Shown piece by piece: positions 43,401-51,649 of a stretch of DNA of 64,000 bases. The first letter of the stretch is position 1. Each line of letters opens with the position of its first letter. Made by a program: the position numbers and the translations under genes. The stretch comes from Streptomyces sp. NBC_01244 (lineage in GTDB: Bacteria > Actinomycetota > Actinomycetes > Streptomycetales > Streptomycetaceae): positions 9,449,469 through 9,513,468 of the forward strand of contig NZ_CP108488.1 in NCBI RefSeq assembly GCF_035987325.1. Reading direction: 5' to 3'. The notes under the pieces are model-generated. The model had not been told where the DNA came from, ran no database searches, and saw only the letters and a program-made list of their open reading frames with translations.

Positions 43401-44085
43401 GGACGCTGCGCGTGGGGGCCGGCTTGGATCCGGCCACGGTGACGGTGGCGGACAGCTCATGACTGGCGAGGTTGTTGCTGGACGCCACGGGTGTCGTCGT
43501 GCGGCACTCCGCCTTGCCCGGAGTGGTCAGCGCGCATGCGGGCATGACGACAAGGCCCAGGCGCGTGGACCAGGAGCCGCCGACGGCTGCTGCGAAGGAG
43601 TCGTAGTTCACCGCGACCCGTGCGCTGCCCGGGGTGGCGGCGGTGGCCGTGAACAGCACACCGGTGATACCCGCCTTGCGAGCGGCCTGCTGGTCCAGCA
43701 CCCGCACCGTGGCCTGTCCAGAAGAGGCGGCTATGCCCGAGCGGGCGGTCGTGCCCGGAGAGCGGAGGGTCACCATCGAGCCCCGGGGCGGGGCGTTGTT
43801 CATGTCGCCCGTGAGGGTGGTGGCCTTGGGCCAGGTGTTCTTCGGGTTGGCCTTGGCGCGCTCGGCCTGCGCCTTGTCCTCGGCCTTCAGTTTGGCGATC
43901 AGGTCGGCTGAGGCCATCGTGGCGACCGGTACCGAGGTCACCTTGGCAGGCCGGTGCTGGGGGCTCGATGGGCGGCCGGGTGCATCTGCGGCGCTGGCGA
44001 GTGGTGCGATCGCGCCGGACACGGATATGGCCAGGGCGAGGACTCCGATGATCGGTGTTCTCGCCAACGGACTTCTTTTGAACAC
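37495..44085 (-). CDS. Secreted RHS/YD-repeat polymorphic toxin with nuclease-like C-terminus
   Basis: The protein has 2196 residues from a GTG at 44085 behind CTGGAG. A signal peptide (VFKRSPLARTPIIGVLALAI) leads to a SpvB/TcdB-like N-terminal region (GGSSGSFSWSYPITVPPAAA). Dozens of YD repeats follow (RYDSLGRPATTELTLPA, YDELGRKTDKW), then the RHS core HIGAREYDPYAGQFLSVDPL and PLAFSDPTGMGLDD. These form a shell that encloses the toxin. Past a Gly/Ser linker the last 150 or so residues hold DGYGDAYVDGVRSEFKAP, a D...ExK pattern of PD-(D/E)XK nucleases, as in CdiA-type tRNases. The LamG protein gene precedes it and the immunity gene follows 3 bp on. Confidence 0.9.
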   Translation of the reverse strand: MFKRSPLARTPIIGVLALAISVSGAIAPLASAADAPGRPSSPQHRPAKVTSVPVATMASADLIAKLKAEDKAQAERAKANPKNTWPKATTLTGDMNNAPPRGSMVTLRSPGTTARSGIAASSGQATVRVLDQQAARKAGITGVLFTATAATPGSARVAVNYDSFAAAVGGSWSTRLGLVVMPACALTTPGKAECRTTTPVASSNNLASHELSATVTVAGSKPAPTRSVLVRGQVEPLSPPSMGAASAATTVLAVMATTLASSSGGGDYKATPLASSSTWEAGGSSGSFSWSYPITVPPAAAGPMPALSLSYDTGSLDGRTANTNNQGTQVGEGFDLTSSYIERKYGSCEDDGQAGKYDLCWKYDNASLVLNGKANELVKDPSDTKGNTWRLKNDDGTKVIRGYGAGSTDDGDPDTNPDDKDGEYWKVVTGNGTTYTFGLNKLPGAPAGTETNSVWTVPVFGDDEKEPGYKKGATTTFSGRSVQQAWRWNLDLVQDLQGNASTYWYTKEGNYYAKNGDKTALGSYTRGGYLKEIKYGQRAGALFTGIASGRVAFTYEERCDSDCSSLTEDTADNWPDVPFDSICASTATDCRATGPSFFTRKRLTDINTQVWSTALEPDAFTDVDSYALDSAYRPPVDLNAPSEKILALKSIVRTGKNGTDLKLDPVDFQYQNLPNRIDVPRENILAFNRPRMQTITSETGATTRINLTDPQCVSGTKMPTAEDNNTDATRPCYPVKWKPNGGPTALSWFHKYRVTNVTTTDAVTAATVSTSYEYEKPAWRYNDDPMTKEEDRTWSSWRGYGRVTTYVGVDSNRSKTTNVYMQGMYGDKTADPKVTRTNKVPVIDIDGAGSIEISDTTDYDQLAGFLRQSVTYNGAAVLSASLNFPGYTNTAAQTVYKKDSEGKQVVDKTITASRVYTSRASGYAYLTTPGTFRRTQTDYQYDDLGMITRVNAFGDLSESGDNTCTNTWYARNEDVGLTSLVSRTRTVGQACADTDGNDVTDDKLTLPTSLTSRGDVISDTATVYDDATVTGWKDGRVPTKGLATWTGRAKAYPAANGTNPRTPSEADGWQKLSSATYDSLGRPLSATDAAGNTATTAYTPTAVGPLTATVGAAPKLESNGQTHRTYTYFDPARGAVIKVEGANQDFTSSSYDALGRVTGSWLPNRSQAAGHSPNVKYGYSYKRGSAPWTSVTRLKHDNATYRPSVYSISDSLLRPLQTQSPSPNGGRILTGTRYDSRGLADDTYADAWQDKLKDGTEAKPDGIYASVAAGGPFPRTKTTFDAAGRPTTSELLVNGLEKWSTITNYTGDSVATTAPDGGTASRTITDALGRTTETRTYAGEQPDDAAYGATLGTAYTSVKYTLTRDGKPATVTGPDSSKWLYTYDLYGRQRTATDPDRGTTTTHYTSLDQVSSTDDARGTTLLYSYDELGRKTDKWQTSRTDANKLASWTYDTILRGAPTAAVRYVGGTSGKAYTKEISRYDSLGRPATTELTLPADDPLVTSGAIKATTAYETNLWEDGTVSTAVEPAASGLPSEAIETDYNDHLLPDGLSGTSGYVQRADYSPLGQLQKLTLSRSGALGVKDVDILNTFEEGTGRLKGTTVYEPTHGLVQEATYTHDDVGNIKSIFDAATVSGASAADYQCFTYDGQRRLTEAWTPKTADCASTGPTTASLGGPASYWKSYTYNTGGQRASETTHTGSSTTKRTYCYDTTRKHALAATTTGADCTGVADQYTYDDSGNTTKRLRAPSSTDSQNLTWNGENKLSKLVEGTDTTSYLYDADGELLIRRNTSGETVLYAGATEVHLQGTKKWANRYYTLGGQRVAVRSNESGTSKVSFLASDHHGTSSVAIDSGDEQTVSKRYITPFGAPRGDTVGTWPDDKRFLSKSADTSTGLTHIGAREYDPYAGQFLSVDPLLELGRHQTLNGYTYGANNPLAFSDPTGMGLDDGTGHTESTDPNSSQGRGVPRGGTGGGGSGSDRNTGKKPPTYDEEKDNRDPDLNEKFKRERIAQILAGMHYASEWVDAVGDGFEYQCRSRGGDQSFCNAYEGGTELYASTLVAKAAGQIDESWATKEMKMKNGGKGFDNAEYAIAFALALDGRKVMSRDDTDGYGDAYVDGVRSEFKAPTTYNAVDKRLKKAHEQHVKAVYLDIRGADLDFGKAEDKVNNRIRQWTRGSTVEEVYLIHGTMNVTRVYQNQD

Positions 44086-44167
44086 AAAATCTCCAGAGCG
44101 GACGAGCCGCGGGGTAGGGGTGTGTGTGACTGGTGATGGGCACACGGCGTAGACATGGGGGCCGGCA

Positions 44168-44196
44168 GGCCGGGGCCGCGGTCTGCGGCCCCGGCC
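44168..44196. terminator. Intergenic hairpin between LamG and YD-repeat genes
   Basis: Arms GGCCGGGGCCGC and GCGGCCCCGGCC enclose a 5-base loop. A smaller hairpin, CTGCCCT/AGGGCAG, lies at 44215-44232. They sit in the 158-bp gap inside the operon and may attenuate transcription into the toxin gene or protect the upstream message. Confidence 0.6.
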
Positions 44197-44243
44197 GCTA
44201 AGCGCGGGCCCTGGCTGCCCTCCAGAGGGCAGCGGTGTCTGGA

Positions 44244-47200
44244 CTAGGTGAAGTCCATCACCTGGGTGGTGTTCTTCATGGCTCCGGACCACAGACGTAC
44301 GTCGTTGATCTTCCCGGGCAGGTAGTTGCCCCAGGTGCCGTTCTCAAGGAGGCCCTTGCCGACCGCGAAGGTCGTGCCGTCGGAGGCGGGGGCGTAGTAG
44401 TTTTCCTTTTGAGAGACGGGGCGGCCGTCGAGGTACAACGTCAGCTGGTTGTCCTGAGCGTTGTGGACGACGGTGATCTGTGTAGATGTCTTGAGATCTG
44501 CGACCTCGCTCTCCACCCAGTACTTCTCGCCGCTGGAAGTGAGGCGGCCGAAGTACCACTTGCCGACGATGGAGTGCACTTCCTCACCGTCAGGGTTGTG
44601 GCCGCCTGGGATTTTTTTGTCCATCTTGAACCAGAGGCCCCAGGCCGCCCCGCTGCTGGCCCGCTGGCCCAGGACTTGCGCGACGTAACCGTCTTCCTTG
44701 GCCGCGAGTTTTGCCTTGTCGAGTTCGACGTCGGCGGTCGCGGTGAACGATCCCATCTCATCGACGAGCGGTCCTGCGGCCCATCCGTCGCCGCTGGTTC
44801 CGTTGAGGACCAGCTTCCCGCCGGCCACGGTCGCGCCCGAGGACAGGTTCAGATCCCGGTTGTAGCCGGAGGTGTCCGTCAGGACGCTTCCCGAGGCGGT
44901 GTCGGGGTTCCAGCGGGCCGAGAGTTCGACCAGGTTCCTGCCGGTGGTCATGTCGTGCATCTGCACATCCGCCTTCAGTGAGTCGGGGCTCAGTGCGGAC
45001 TGCCAGACGGTCACCTCGTCGATGAGGCCGGGGAAGTCGTTGACCCAGGCGCCACGGTGCTTGTTCCGTCCGATGGTCAGCGGGCCCTTCGCAGCCACGG
45101 GCGTGAAGCTGGATGGCAGGTCGAGTCCGCCCTGGAAGTTGCCGTTGACGTACAGCCGAAGCCGCTTGGTCTCCTTGTCGGGGTCGTTGTCGGCGTTGTT
45201 GTCGTACTCGACGGCGACGTGGGTCCAGACCTTGGGCACGGTTTTCGCGGTGGCGTTGACGACGTATTTGGTGGTGCTGGCGCTGGAGTCATCGGTGGTG
45301 GGCAGCGTGACCGACCAGGTTCCGCCCGCCTTGTGGCTGATGGTGACCGCGCTCATGTACTCGCCGGCTATGCCGGCCATGGAGAAGTCGGTATCGACCC
45401 GGTCGGGGCGTACCCAGCCCGCGATGGTGAAGGGCTTCTGGGTGTTGATCACGGACCCGGAGGTCGCCGCGTAGTCGTCGACGCCGTCGAGCTTGAGGGC
45501 GGTGTCCTCGTGTTCGATTTTGGGGAGCCAGCCGCGGCGGCCGTCCGAGGGGCGGGTGGCACCGTTGCGCAGATCAGCCGGGTCGGGCGAGACGTCGTTG
45601 GTCGCGGTGTCCTTGGCATCGTCACCGGACATGTCGTAGAAGTTCCAGTGCGCCACCGGGGCGGGATCCTCCGCGACGGCGAACCGGAACTGCGCGGTCA
45701 GACCCTTGCGCCCGCCGGCCACATCGTCCAGGCCCCTGACGTAGAGCACGTTCAGTCCTGGATAGCGCGGGGCAACCTTGACGGACACGGACGAACCAGC
45801 CGCCGCCGACGCCGGGAGCCATTTCGTGTCCCCGGTGACCCTGTACTCGTACCCGACGACCTTGGAGTCTTCGCCCACGGCCGGACGGAAGGTGAACTTG
45901 CCCGGCTCTCCCGGCATGCCCTTAGCAGTACAGCTGCTTGAGTCGCACTCGCTGTAGGGATCGACGGACGAAATCCGTGGCTCCTTGGGAGCTGAGGCAT
46001 CCAGCTTGAAGTAGCAGGTGACGTAGTTGCTTCCCGCGGTCGCCGCGTTGGCGGCGAAGGATCTGGTCCATGTGAGCACGCGGTACGTCTTACCGTCCTG
46101 CAAGGTCGGCATCAGCTCTGGTTCGGCGCGGACCTGTGTATTGGCCCCGTAGTAGTTGTTGTTGGGGCTGTCGATGAACGGGCCGGAGTTCACCTTGACC
46201 CAGCTCGCCCCGTCCTGCCGTTCGATGAGGAAGGCCACGCGCAGCCGGGCCTCCAGCTCGCCACCCGGATAGACCTCGGTCGTGGCGCGCAGCTCGGGCT
46301 TTTCGTGTGAGATGGTCGTTGCTTCAGCGAGGTCCTTCTCGCACGGGGTGCCGTCGACGCTCTGGCCGGTGGGGGCCGCGGGGTTGCCGATGAAATCCAC
46401 GGAGAGCGCAGCGTCGTTCCTAAAGCGCTGCCAGAAGCTTGTGTCGCCCTCGTTCTCTGCCCGCAGCTCCAGAGTCAGCTTCGTGTTGCCGGTCGCCCAG
46501 GCCTGGACCGTGGGAGTGAGGTTCTCGTCCGGTTCGTCGGGATTGTCATTGAACTTGATGGGCGCGGCCGGGGAGTTCGGGTCGCATGCCGATCCCCGTC
46601 CCGCGGACACAGCGCGGTCACCCATCAGGTCCAGGTAGGCCGGCTTGTTTCCCCAGGTCGTCGACTTGGTGAAGGCACTCGCCGTGCGTACGAGCCAGAC
46701 GTTGCGCGGTTCACACTGGAAGGCCCATGCCTCCGTGATGGTGAAGGTCGCGTCCAGGACCCTCTTGCCGCGCAGGTTGTCCGGCGTGAACTGGAAGTAG
46801 AGCCGCTGCAGGTACCCCGAACCCGTACCGCACTTGTAGCCGTGCCAATACCCGCACTGGCCCACACCCTGGCCCAGCTGGTCTTCGGCGTTCTCCCAGT
46901 CGTAGTCCTCATGTCCGTCGTTGCGCAGCAGCAGGCGCTCCACGTCTTCGTCCGCGTTGACCTTCGGGTCGATGTACAGAGGGAAGGCGGAGGGGTTCTT
47001 CTGTGCCATGAGTTTGGCGTCCGGGACGACGGTGAGGCTCGTGGCGTCTACGTTCAAGCCCAGGGTCGCCGTTTGGTCGCCGAGGCCGGGGCCGTCGAAC
47101 GGCGACGGTTCACCCTCACCCTCGCCGGCCCCGGGGCTCGGTTCGTCGGTCGTCACCGCGGCGACGGTGTTCATGACGGTGGAGGCCGACTTGGCCGTTG

Positions 47201-47951
47201 CCTGGACCGGCGAGCTTTCTGGCCCGCTTGAGTCCCACATCTGGGCCGGCGGCGCTGAGAAGACCGTCTGACCGTCGCTGTTCCAGGCGGTCAGCCCGTT
47301 CTCCTTGGACCCGGAGACCTCAAGCCCGTTGGCCTTGAGCGCGAACTTGACTTCCTTCAGCTCCGGGCTCGCTGCGGCCTCGGGGGTCTTAACAACGAGT
47401 ACCTCGCGGAAGCCCCCTACCGTGGCCGTCATACGGAGGTCGACGCCGGGCAGTACCTCCGGGTAGGTGGCACTGTCTCCCTCGAGCGTCGGCTTGGGCA
47501 GGGGCTTGCCCCAGCCCAGCGCGAGGGTACGGCCGTCCTGCTCGATCTCCACCAAGTCTGATCCGGCACCGCCGCCCGAGAAGCTCAGGCCGACGATGGT
47601 GGCTTTCGGCCCCACCGTTCCGTCCGGCCGGGTCACCAGCGTCGCATCAGGCTTGACCCAGGCACCATCCGCGCTCTTCACCCGCACGGGCACGGCCGAC
47701 TGGACGAGACGGAACGATGCCCCGTCAGGGTTCGCGTAGGTGGTGGTGAACTCCGAACGTGCGCCCACGAGTTCCACACGCTGGCCGCTCTCGGCGGCCT
47801 CTTTCAATGCTTGCTGCCCCTCAGGCAGCGGCGCTTCCGATGCGGATTTCGGCGCACCAGCGCCGTAAGCGGGTGAAACTCCAACGAGCAGAGCCACACC
47901 GATCGCGGCACTCAGAGCACGGCGAAGCCGTCTCCCTTGTCTTACTGACAC
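44244..47951 (-). CDS. Secreted LamG/DNRLRE-domain protein, partner of the YD-repeat toxin
   Basis: The 1235-residue protein from GTG 47951 has signal sequence VSVRQGRRLRRALSAAIGVA...SPAYGA. After an N-terminal beta-rich region comes a DNRLRE-like domain with paired Cys (CGYWHGYKCGTG, LYFQFTPDNLRGKRVLDATF) and further beta-sandwich domains (EKPELRATTEVYPGGELEAR). Two C-terminal laminin-G-like domains follow: LKLDGVDDYAATSGSVINTQ to LIDEVTVWQSALSPDSLKAD, and LNLSSGATVAGGKL to INDVRLWSGAM. No enzyme motif is seen. Such proteins usually precede RHS proteins in Streptomyces and probably help display or target them. An AT-rich promoter region stands upstream. Confidence 0.88.
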   Translation of the reverse strand: MSVRQGRRLRRALSAAIGVALLVGVSPAYGAGAPKSASEAPLPEGQQALKEAAESGQRVELVGARSEFTTTYANPDGASFRLVQSAVPVRVKSADGAWVKPDATLVTRPDGTVGPKATIVGLSFSGGGAGSDLVEIEQDGRTLALGWGKPLPKPTLEGDSATYPEVLPGVDLRMTATVGGFREVLVVKTPEAAASPELKEVKFALKANGLEVSGSKENGLTAWNSDGQTVFSAPPAQMWDSSGPESSPVQATAKSASTVMNTVAAVTTDEPSPGAGEGEGEPSPFDGPGLGDQTATLGLNVDATSLTVVPDAKLMAQKNPSAFPLYIDPKVNADEDVERLLLRNDGHEDYDWENAEDQLGQGVGQCGYWHGYKCGTGSGYLQRLYFQFTPDNLRGKRVLDATFTITEAWAFQCEPRNVWLVRTASAFTKSTTWGNKPAYLDLMGDRAVSAGRGSACDPNSPAAPIKFNDNPDEPDENLTPTVQAWATGNTKLTLELRAENEGDTSFWQRFRNDAALSVDFIGNPAAPTGQSVDGTPCEKDLAEATTISHEKPELRATTEVYPGGELEARLRVAFLIERQDGASWVKVNSGPFIDSPNNNYYGANTQVRAEPELMPTLQDGKTYRVLTWTRSFAANAATAGSNYVTCYFKLDASAPKEPRISSVDPYSECDSSSCTAKGMPGEPGKFTFRPAVGEDSKVVGYEYRVTGDTKWLPASAAAGSSVSVKVAPRYPGLNVLYVRGLDDVAGGRKGLTAQFRFAVAEDPAPVAHWNFYDMSGDDAKDTATNDVSPDPADLRNGATRPSDGRRGWLPKIEHEDTALKLDGVDDYAATSGSVINTQKPFTIAGWVRPDRVDTDFSMAGIAGEYMSAVTISHKAGGTWSVTLPTTDDSSASTTKYVVNATAKTVPKVWTHVAVEYDNNADNDPDKETKRLRLYVNGNFQGGLDLPSSFTPVAAKGPLTIGRNKHRGAWVNDFPGLIDEVTVWQSALSPDSLKADVQMHDMTTGRNLVELSARWNPDTASGSVLTDTSGYNRDLNLSSGATVAGGKLVLNGTSGDGWAAGPLVDEMGSFTATADVELDKAKLAAKEDGYVAQVLGQRASSGAAWGLWFKMDKKIPGGHNPDGEEVHSIVGKWYFGRLTSSGEKYWVESEVADLKTSTQITVVHNAQDNQLTLYLDGRPVSQKENYYAPASDGTTFAVGKGLLENGTWGNYLPGKINDVRLWSGAMKNTTQVMDFT

Positions 47952-48190
47952 TTGCCCACCCGAGAAGAAGGATGAGGGCCTCCCTGGCCCCCACGGCGGC
48001 GAAATTCTGCGCGCCGCAGAGCAGAGGCTAAACATTAAATTAAAGTTGATCAATACCGGCCCGAAGAGTCGTTGATCATGCTAGGGAGTATTTGCATCCA
48101 CAATTCACCCCAAGTGGCCGCAAGCGACATTACGTTTTATGTAGGTCCTTATGGTAGGTTTTGATAAATTCAATATAAATGGTACAAGTA
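47952..48190 (-). promoter_or_regulatory. AT-rich promoter region of the toxin operon
   Basis: From about 48020 to 48190 the sequence is far richer in A/T than any other non-coding DNA here. Runs such as AACATTAAATTAAAG and TTTTGATAAATTCAAT are included, and GTTGATCA occurs twice (48045 and 48071). It lies directly upstream of the LamG/YD-repeat operon. Low-GC upstream regions can bind xenogeneic silencers (Lsr2 in Streptomyces). The remaining 48191-48617 carries no defensible gene, only a minus-strand relic TYEEISRAPVWSYPTISSYL near 48400-48470. Confidence 0.5.
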
Positions 48191-48617
48191 GATTTCCGCC
48201 AGCTCCCTGGCCTGGCTGGTTCCAGCTCAAGGTCCGTGGCGAGGCTCGGCCTTGAGGTCTTGTCGCCCGAGTGCAACAGAGCCTCGACTTTCCTGTCCGC
48301 GAAGTTCCCGCGCTCGTAAGCGCAGTCTTTGGCGTGGGATCGCGCCGGGGTAGCTGCATAGTTGGCGGCCCGGCGCCCCTGGAGAGGCAGTCGCCAGATT
48401 TCTCAAGTACGACGAAATCGTCGGGTATGACCAGACCGGCGCCCGTGAAATTTCTTCGTATGTGAGCGGTGCGTCAGGCGTGGCCGATCGCGGGCGGGAC
48501 CACCATGCGGGCACGGGTGGGCTGGGTGGTACGGTCCGCGTCTGTGATCAAGTGCGCACGGACGTGAGCAGGGTGTATCCCCGCGTCCGGTCAGACGTTT
48601 TCAACTGGGGGCCTCCT

Positions 48618-50828
48618 ATGTCGTACCGCCGCACGTCCCGGCGACTTGTCTCTCTCGCCGTCCTCACCGCTCTCGCGGCGGCCGGGGGCCCAGTGGTCCT
48701 TCCCGCGGCCGCCGCGCCGGGGCCGTCGGCGGAGGTTGAGGCCCTGGCGGGACTGCCGAGGATTTCCAGGGACGCTCGGGTGTTGGGTGGGGGTCCGGGG
48801 GGTTTCCTCACTAGGGAGAGCGGCGGTTACGAGGCGACCTGGACGCGTTACTCGGACGGCTCGGCCACGCGGATAGGTCTCTTTGCGACCGGCGACGTGG
48901 AGGTCGGTGCAATGTCCGACACGGTGGTCGAGGACAGCCGGCCTGTGCGACTGCACCACATGGACACCGGGACCACCAGCGAGGTGGACGTGTTCGGGAT
49001 GGGCTACAACTACCTCGGCGCTGTGGGCACGACCCTCATCGCTCTCGGCCCCCGGCCGGGGGAGACTCCGCTGCTGCACTTGCTCGGCGACCCCCGGAAG
49101 GGGATGACGGACCGGGCTATCAGTGGCCTGCCTCGCGGCATCCTGACTGACAGGGTTGTCGCGTATGGCGATGGTGCCTTCGTCTACGAGTACGAGACCG
49201 GTGACAAGGAGGACCCGGTGATTCACCACGCGGTCGTCGATGTCGCTTCCGCGCGCATTGTGAACACCTACCGGGTGTGGAGCTCCTGGGGGGATGTGGC
49301 TCTCTCGGGTACGCACGTCGCCTGGATCGGTAGGGCCAATGATGTGGACGGCACCGTCGTCCGTATCGCGAAGCGCGGCTCGTCGACCGTGTCTGTGACC
49401 AAGGTCGGGCAGATGGGTGACCGTCCGTTGCTCGGCCTGCTGGGCGGCTGGTGGCTCGCCGCCCCGCAACGGAACGACCCATCCGACGATCACGCCCTGT
49501 ATGCCCGCCCTCTGGGCGGGGGCGCGCCGCGCAAGGTGATGGACTCCGTCGCCTCTTACACCCCGGGCCTGGCTCCGGGCGGGGCCCTGCTGGTCAAGGG
49601 AGGTACGGTCGCCCACGGTGACGGGCTCTACCGCATCACCCTGGGCTCCGACGGGCTCCCGCACGCCGAGATCATCGCCACGATGAAGCCGCCCACTGAG
49701 GTGACCCTTGTGCGCGAGGAGATACCCACCACCGTCGACCTCTCCCGCACCCCGAAGGCCGTCCTGCGGTGGAAGCTGTCACGCGAAAACGTCCGCACGG
49801 AGTTCATCCTGCACAACGTGAGGACCGGCAAGCGCGGCCACTACTACGACGAGGACATCCTCCGGCCGGAGAAAACCGCAAGCGGCTTCTTCGAACTCCA
49901 CTGGGACGGACTGCTGAACGGCATGCATAGGCCGGCTCCCAACGGGGAGTACGAATGGCAGATCATCGCCAGGCCGCGCGACGGCATCGGCCGCACCCTC
50001 GTCGTGAACGGCCAGTTCACCGTCTCCCGGGACGCGGCACCGCACGACCTGACCGACGACGGCACGCCCGACCTCCTCTCCCGCACCGATGACGGGCACC
50101 TCATCAGCCAGAACACCCTCTACGACAAGGGTGTGATATCCAGCTCGTCGCCTTACGAGACGGACCTCGGCAGCTTCTGGGGGAAGTACACCGCACTCGT
50201 GGCCGCCGGCAACGCTGGCGGCTCCCGGCATGCCGACCTCCTGGCCCGTGACGGGGAGGGCGTCCTGTGGCTCTACACCGGGAAGGGTGACGGCAAGTTC
50301 GCGGCCCGGAGCAAGGTCGGGGGCGGCTGGAACACGTACGACGAGCTGGCCGCGGGCGGCGATGTGACCGGCGACGGGAAGGCCGACCTGCTCGCCCGTG
50401 ACAAGGACGGCGGGCTGTGGCTGTACCGGGGCACCGGTACGGCGGCCGCCCCGTACGCGACGCGCAAGCGGATCGGCTCGGGCTGGGGCCAGTACGACGC
50501 CCTGGTCTCGGCGGGCAACATTGCCGGCGGCGCGGCGGGCGACCTCCTTGCCCGGGACAAGGCTGGTGTGCTGTGGCTGTACCGCGGTCGTGGCGACGGC
50601 ACGTTCGGCACGCGCACCCGCGTCGGGTCGGGCTGGGACAGGTACAAGGACCTGGTGGCCTGGGGCGACGCCAACAGGGACGGGACCCCCGACCTCTACG
50701 CACGCGACAAGACGGGCAACAGCTGGCTCTACCAGGGCACGGGGGACGCCGAAGCACCCTTCCGCAGCCGCAAAGCCGTAGCTCCGACCTTCAACTACGA
50801 CCTGCAGAAGTACACCGAAGTCCTGTGA
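48618..50828 (+). CDS. Secreted VCBS/FG-GAP repeat protein
   Basis: The 736-residue protein has signal peptide MSYRRTSRRLVSLAVLTALA...LPAAAA. The N-terminal half is a WD/beta-propeller-like region with repeated strands (GLFATGDVEVGAMSDTVVED, HVAWIGRANDVDGTVVRIAK). A bacterial Ig-like or FlgD-like segment follows (RWKLSRENVRTEFILHNVRT). The last 240 residues hold four or five FG-GAP/VCBS repeats of the form DLLARDxxGxLWLYxGxGDG. No catalytic residue pattern is visible. It is divergent from the LamG/YD-repeat operon and may be an extracellular lectin or adhesin of the same cell-surface system. That link is by position only. Confidence 0.88.
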   Translation: MSYRRTSRRLVSLAVLTALAAAGGPVVLPAAAAPGPSAEVEALAGLPRISRDARVLGGGPGGFLTRESGGYEATWTRYSDGSATRIGLFATGDVEVGAMSDTVVEDSRPVRLHHMDTGTTSEVDVFGMGYNYLGAVGTTLIALGPRPGETPLLHLLGDPRKGMTDRAISGLPRGILTDRVVAYGDGAFVYEYETGDKEDPVIHHAVVDVASARIVNTYRVWSSWGDVALSGTHVAWIGRANDVDGTVVRIAKRGSSTVSVTKVGQMGDRPLLGLLGGWWLAAPQRNDPSDDHALYARPLGGGAPRKVMDSVASYTPGLAPGGALLVKGGTVAHGDGLYRITLGSDGLPHAEIIATMKPPTEVTLVREEIPTTVDLSRTPKAVLRWKLSRENVRTEFILHNVRTGKRGHYYDEDILRPEKTASGFFELHWDGLLNGMHRPAPNGEYEWQIIARPRDGIGRTLVVNGQFTVSRDAAPHDLTDDGTPDLLSRTDDGHLISQNTLYDKGVISSSSPYETDLGSFWGKYTALVAAGNAGGSRHADLLARDGEGVLWLYTGKGDGKFAARSKVGGGWNTYDELAAGGDVTGDGKADLLARDKDGGLWLYRGTGTAAAPYATRKRIGSGWGQYDALVSAGNIAGGAAGDLLARDKAGVLWLYRGRGDGTFGTRTRVGSGWDRYKDLVAWGDANRDGTPDLYARDKTGNSWLYQGTGDAEAPFRSRKAVAPTFNYDLQKYTEVL

Positions 50829-51028
50829 CACCAGGCAGACCGCGCAAAACCCCGGGTTCATCACAGGGGCGATGGGCGGCTACGACGGACACAGGACTCC
50901 ACGTCTCCGCTGGCGAACCTAGACACCGTTCAGCGAGGACCGGGTTCACCGTAGAGCCCAGCACACGGCTGGTGGGCTGTTGTCCCCCGCGTGAGTGACC
51001 GCACGCCGTGACCGCCGTGCACACCACG

Positions 51029-51063
51029 GAGGGCCGGCTTCCCGTAGCGGGAAGCCGGCCCTC
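51029..51063. terminator. Strong hairpin terminator, 16-bp arms
   Basis: The stem GAGGGCCGGCTTCCCG / CGGGAAGCCGGCCCTC is perfect with a TAG loop. It lies between the end of the VCBS gene (plus) and the end of the gene at 51091 (minus), so it can serve both. Confidence 0.88.
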
Positions 51064-51090
51064 GGTCGTCGTCTGGCTCTGGAGGGTGGT

Positions 51091-51513
51091 CTATCGGGTG
51101 GAGTGGCTGGTGTGGTGGGTGGCGCCGTTGTGTTCACCGGTGCCCGGGTCGGGGGCGGTGACGGTCAGGGTGACCTTGTACTCGGAGGTGTCCTCGCGGG
51201 GGCCGTCGGTGCGGGCCCAGGCGAGGGAGTGGATCTCCAGGCCGGGCGCCCGGCGGGCGACAACGGCGGCGGCCTCCAGGGCGTCGGTCGGGGTGTCGCC
51301 GGTGCAGACGATCGCGGCGAACGCGGAGACCTCGACGTCGCTGGCGGCGTCCGCGTTCTCGCCGAGCGCGAGGGTGCCGACCGCGGTCGTGGCCGCGTGG
51401 AGGGTACGGACGAGGTCTTGGCCGAACGACGGTCCGGCGAGCGTCTGCGGCTGCAGCGCCGTCTCGGAGCCGGGGACGGTGAGAGCGGGGAGGGTGCGCG
51501 CGGTGTCGGTCAT
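51091..51513 (-). CDS. Hypothetical protein, 140 residues, palindrome-controlled
   Basis: It starts MTDTARTLPALTVPGSETAL and includes AASDVEVSAFAAIVCTGDTP and EYKVTLTVTAPDPGTGEHNG, ending in a His/Ser-rich tail. It is acidic and has neither signal nor membrane segment. I do not recognise the family. The start at 51513 is preferred over an upstream ATG at 51537. From 51513 the palindrome GGCACGCAGTGTGCGTGCC lies at the same distance as from the start of the neighbouring gene at 52135. The two genes, transcribed in the same direction but from separate promoters, therefore probably share one regulator. Confidence 0.7.
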   Translation of the reverse strand: MTDTARTLPALTVPGSETALQPQTLAGPSFGQDLVRTLHAATTAVGTLALGENADAASDVEVSAFAAIVCTGDTPTDALEAAAVVARRAPGLEIHSLAWARTDGPREDTSEYKVTLTVTAPDPGTGEHNGATHHTSHSTR

Positions 51514-51546
51514 GACCGGACCGTACGGCCATGCCACGCGGAGGTG

Positions 51547-51565
51547 GGCACGCAGTGTGCGTGCC
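51547..51565. promoter_or_regulatory. Palindromic operator, copy 1
   Basis: GGCACGCAGTGTGCGTGCC has perfect 7-bp arms and an AGTGT centre. It is 33 bp before the start codon of the gene at 51091-51513. An identical 19-mer precedes the next gene (52169). The repeat outside coding DNA at matched spacing argues for a protein-binding site. Confidence 0.75.
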
Positions 51566-51581
51566 TCGTTGTAACAGCAAG

Positions 51582-51622
51582 AGGCCCCCGAACGCTGCCG
51601 GTGAGGCAGTGGCCGGGGGCCT
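51582..51622 (-). terminator. Hairpin terminator after the gene at 51650
   Basis: Arms AGGCCCCCG and CGGGGGCCT with an intervening smaller hairpin (CTGCC/GGCAG) lie 28 bp beyond the minus-strand stop at 51650. It separates that gene from the promoter of the gene at 51513. Confidence 0.7.
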
Positions 51623-51649
51623 GGAGACGGTAGGGGAGGGCGGAGCCCG

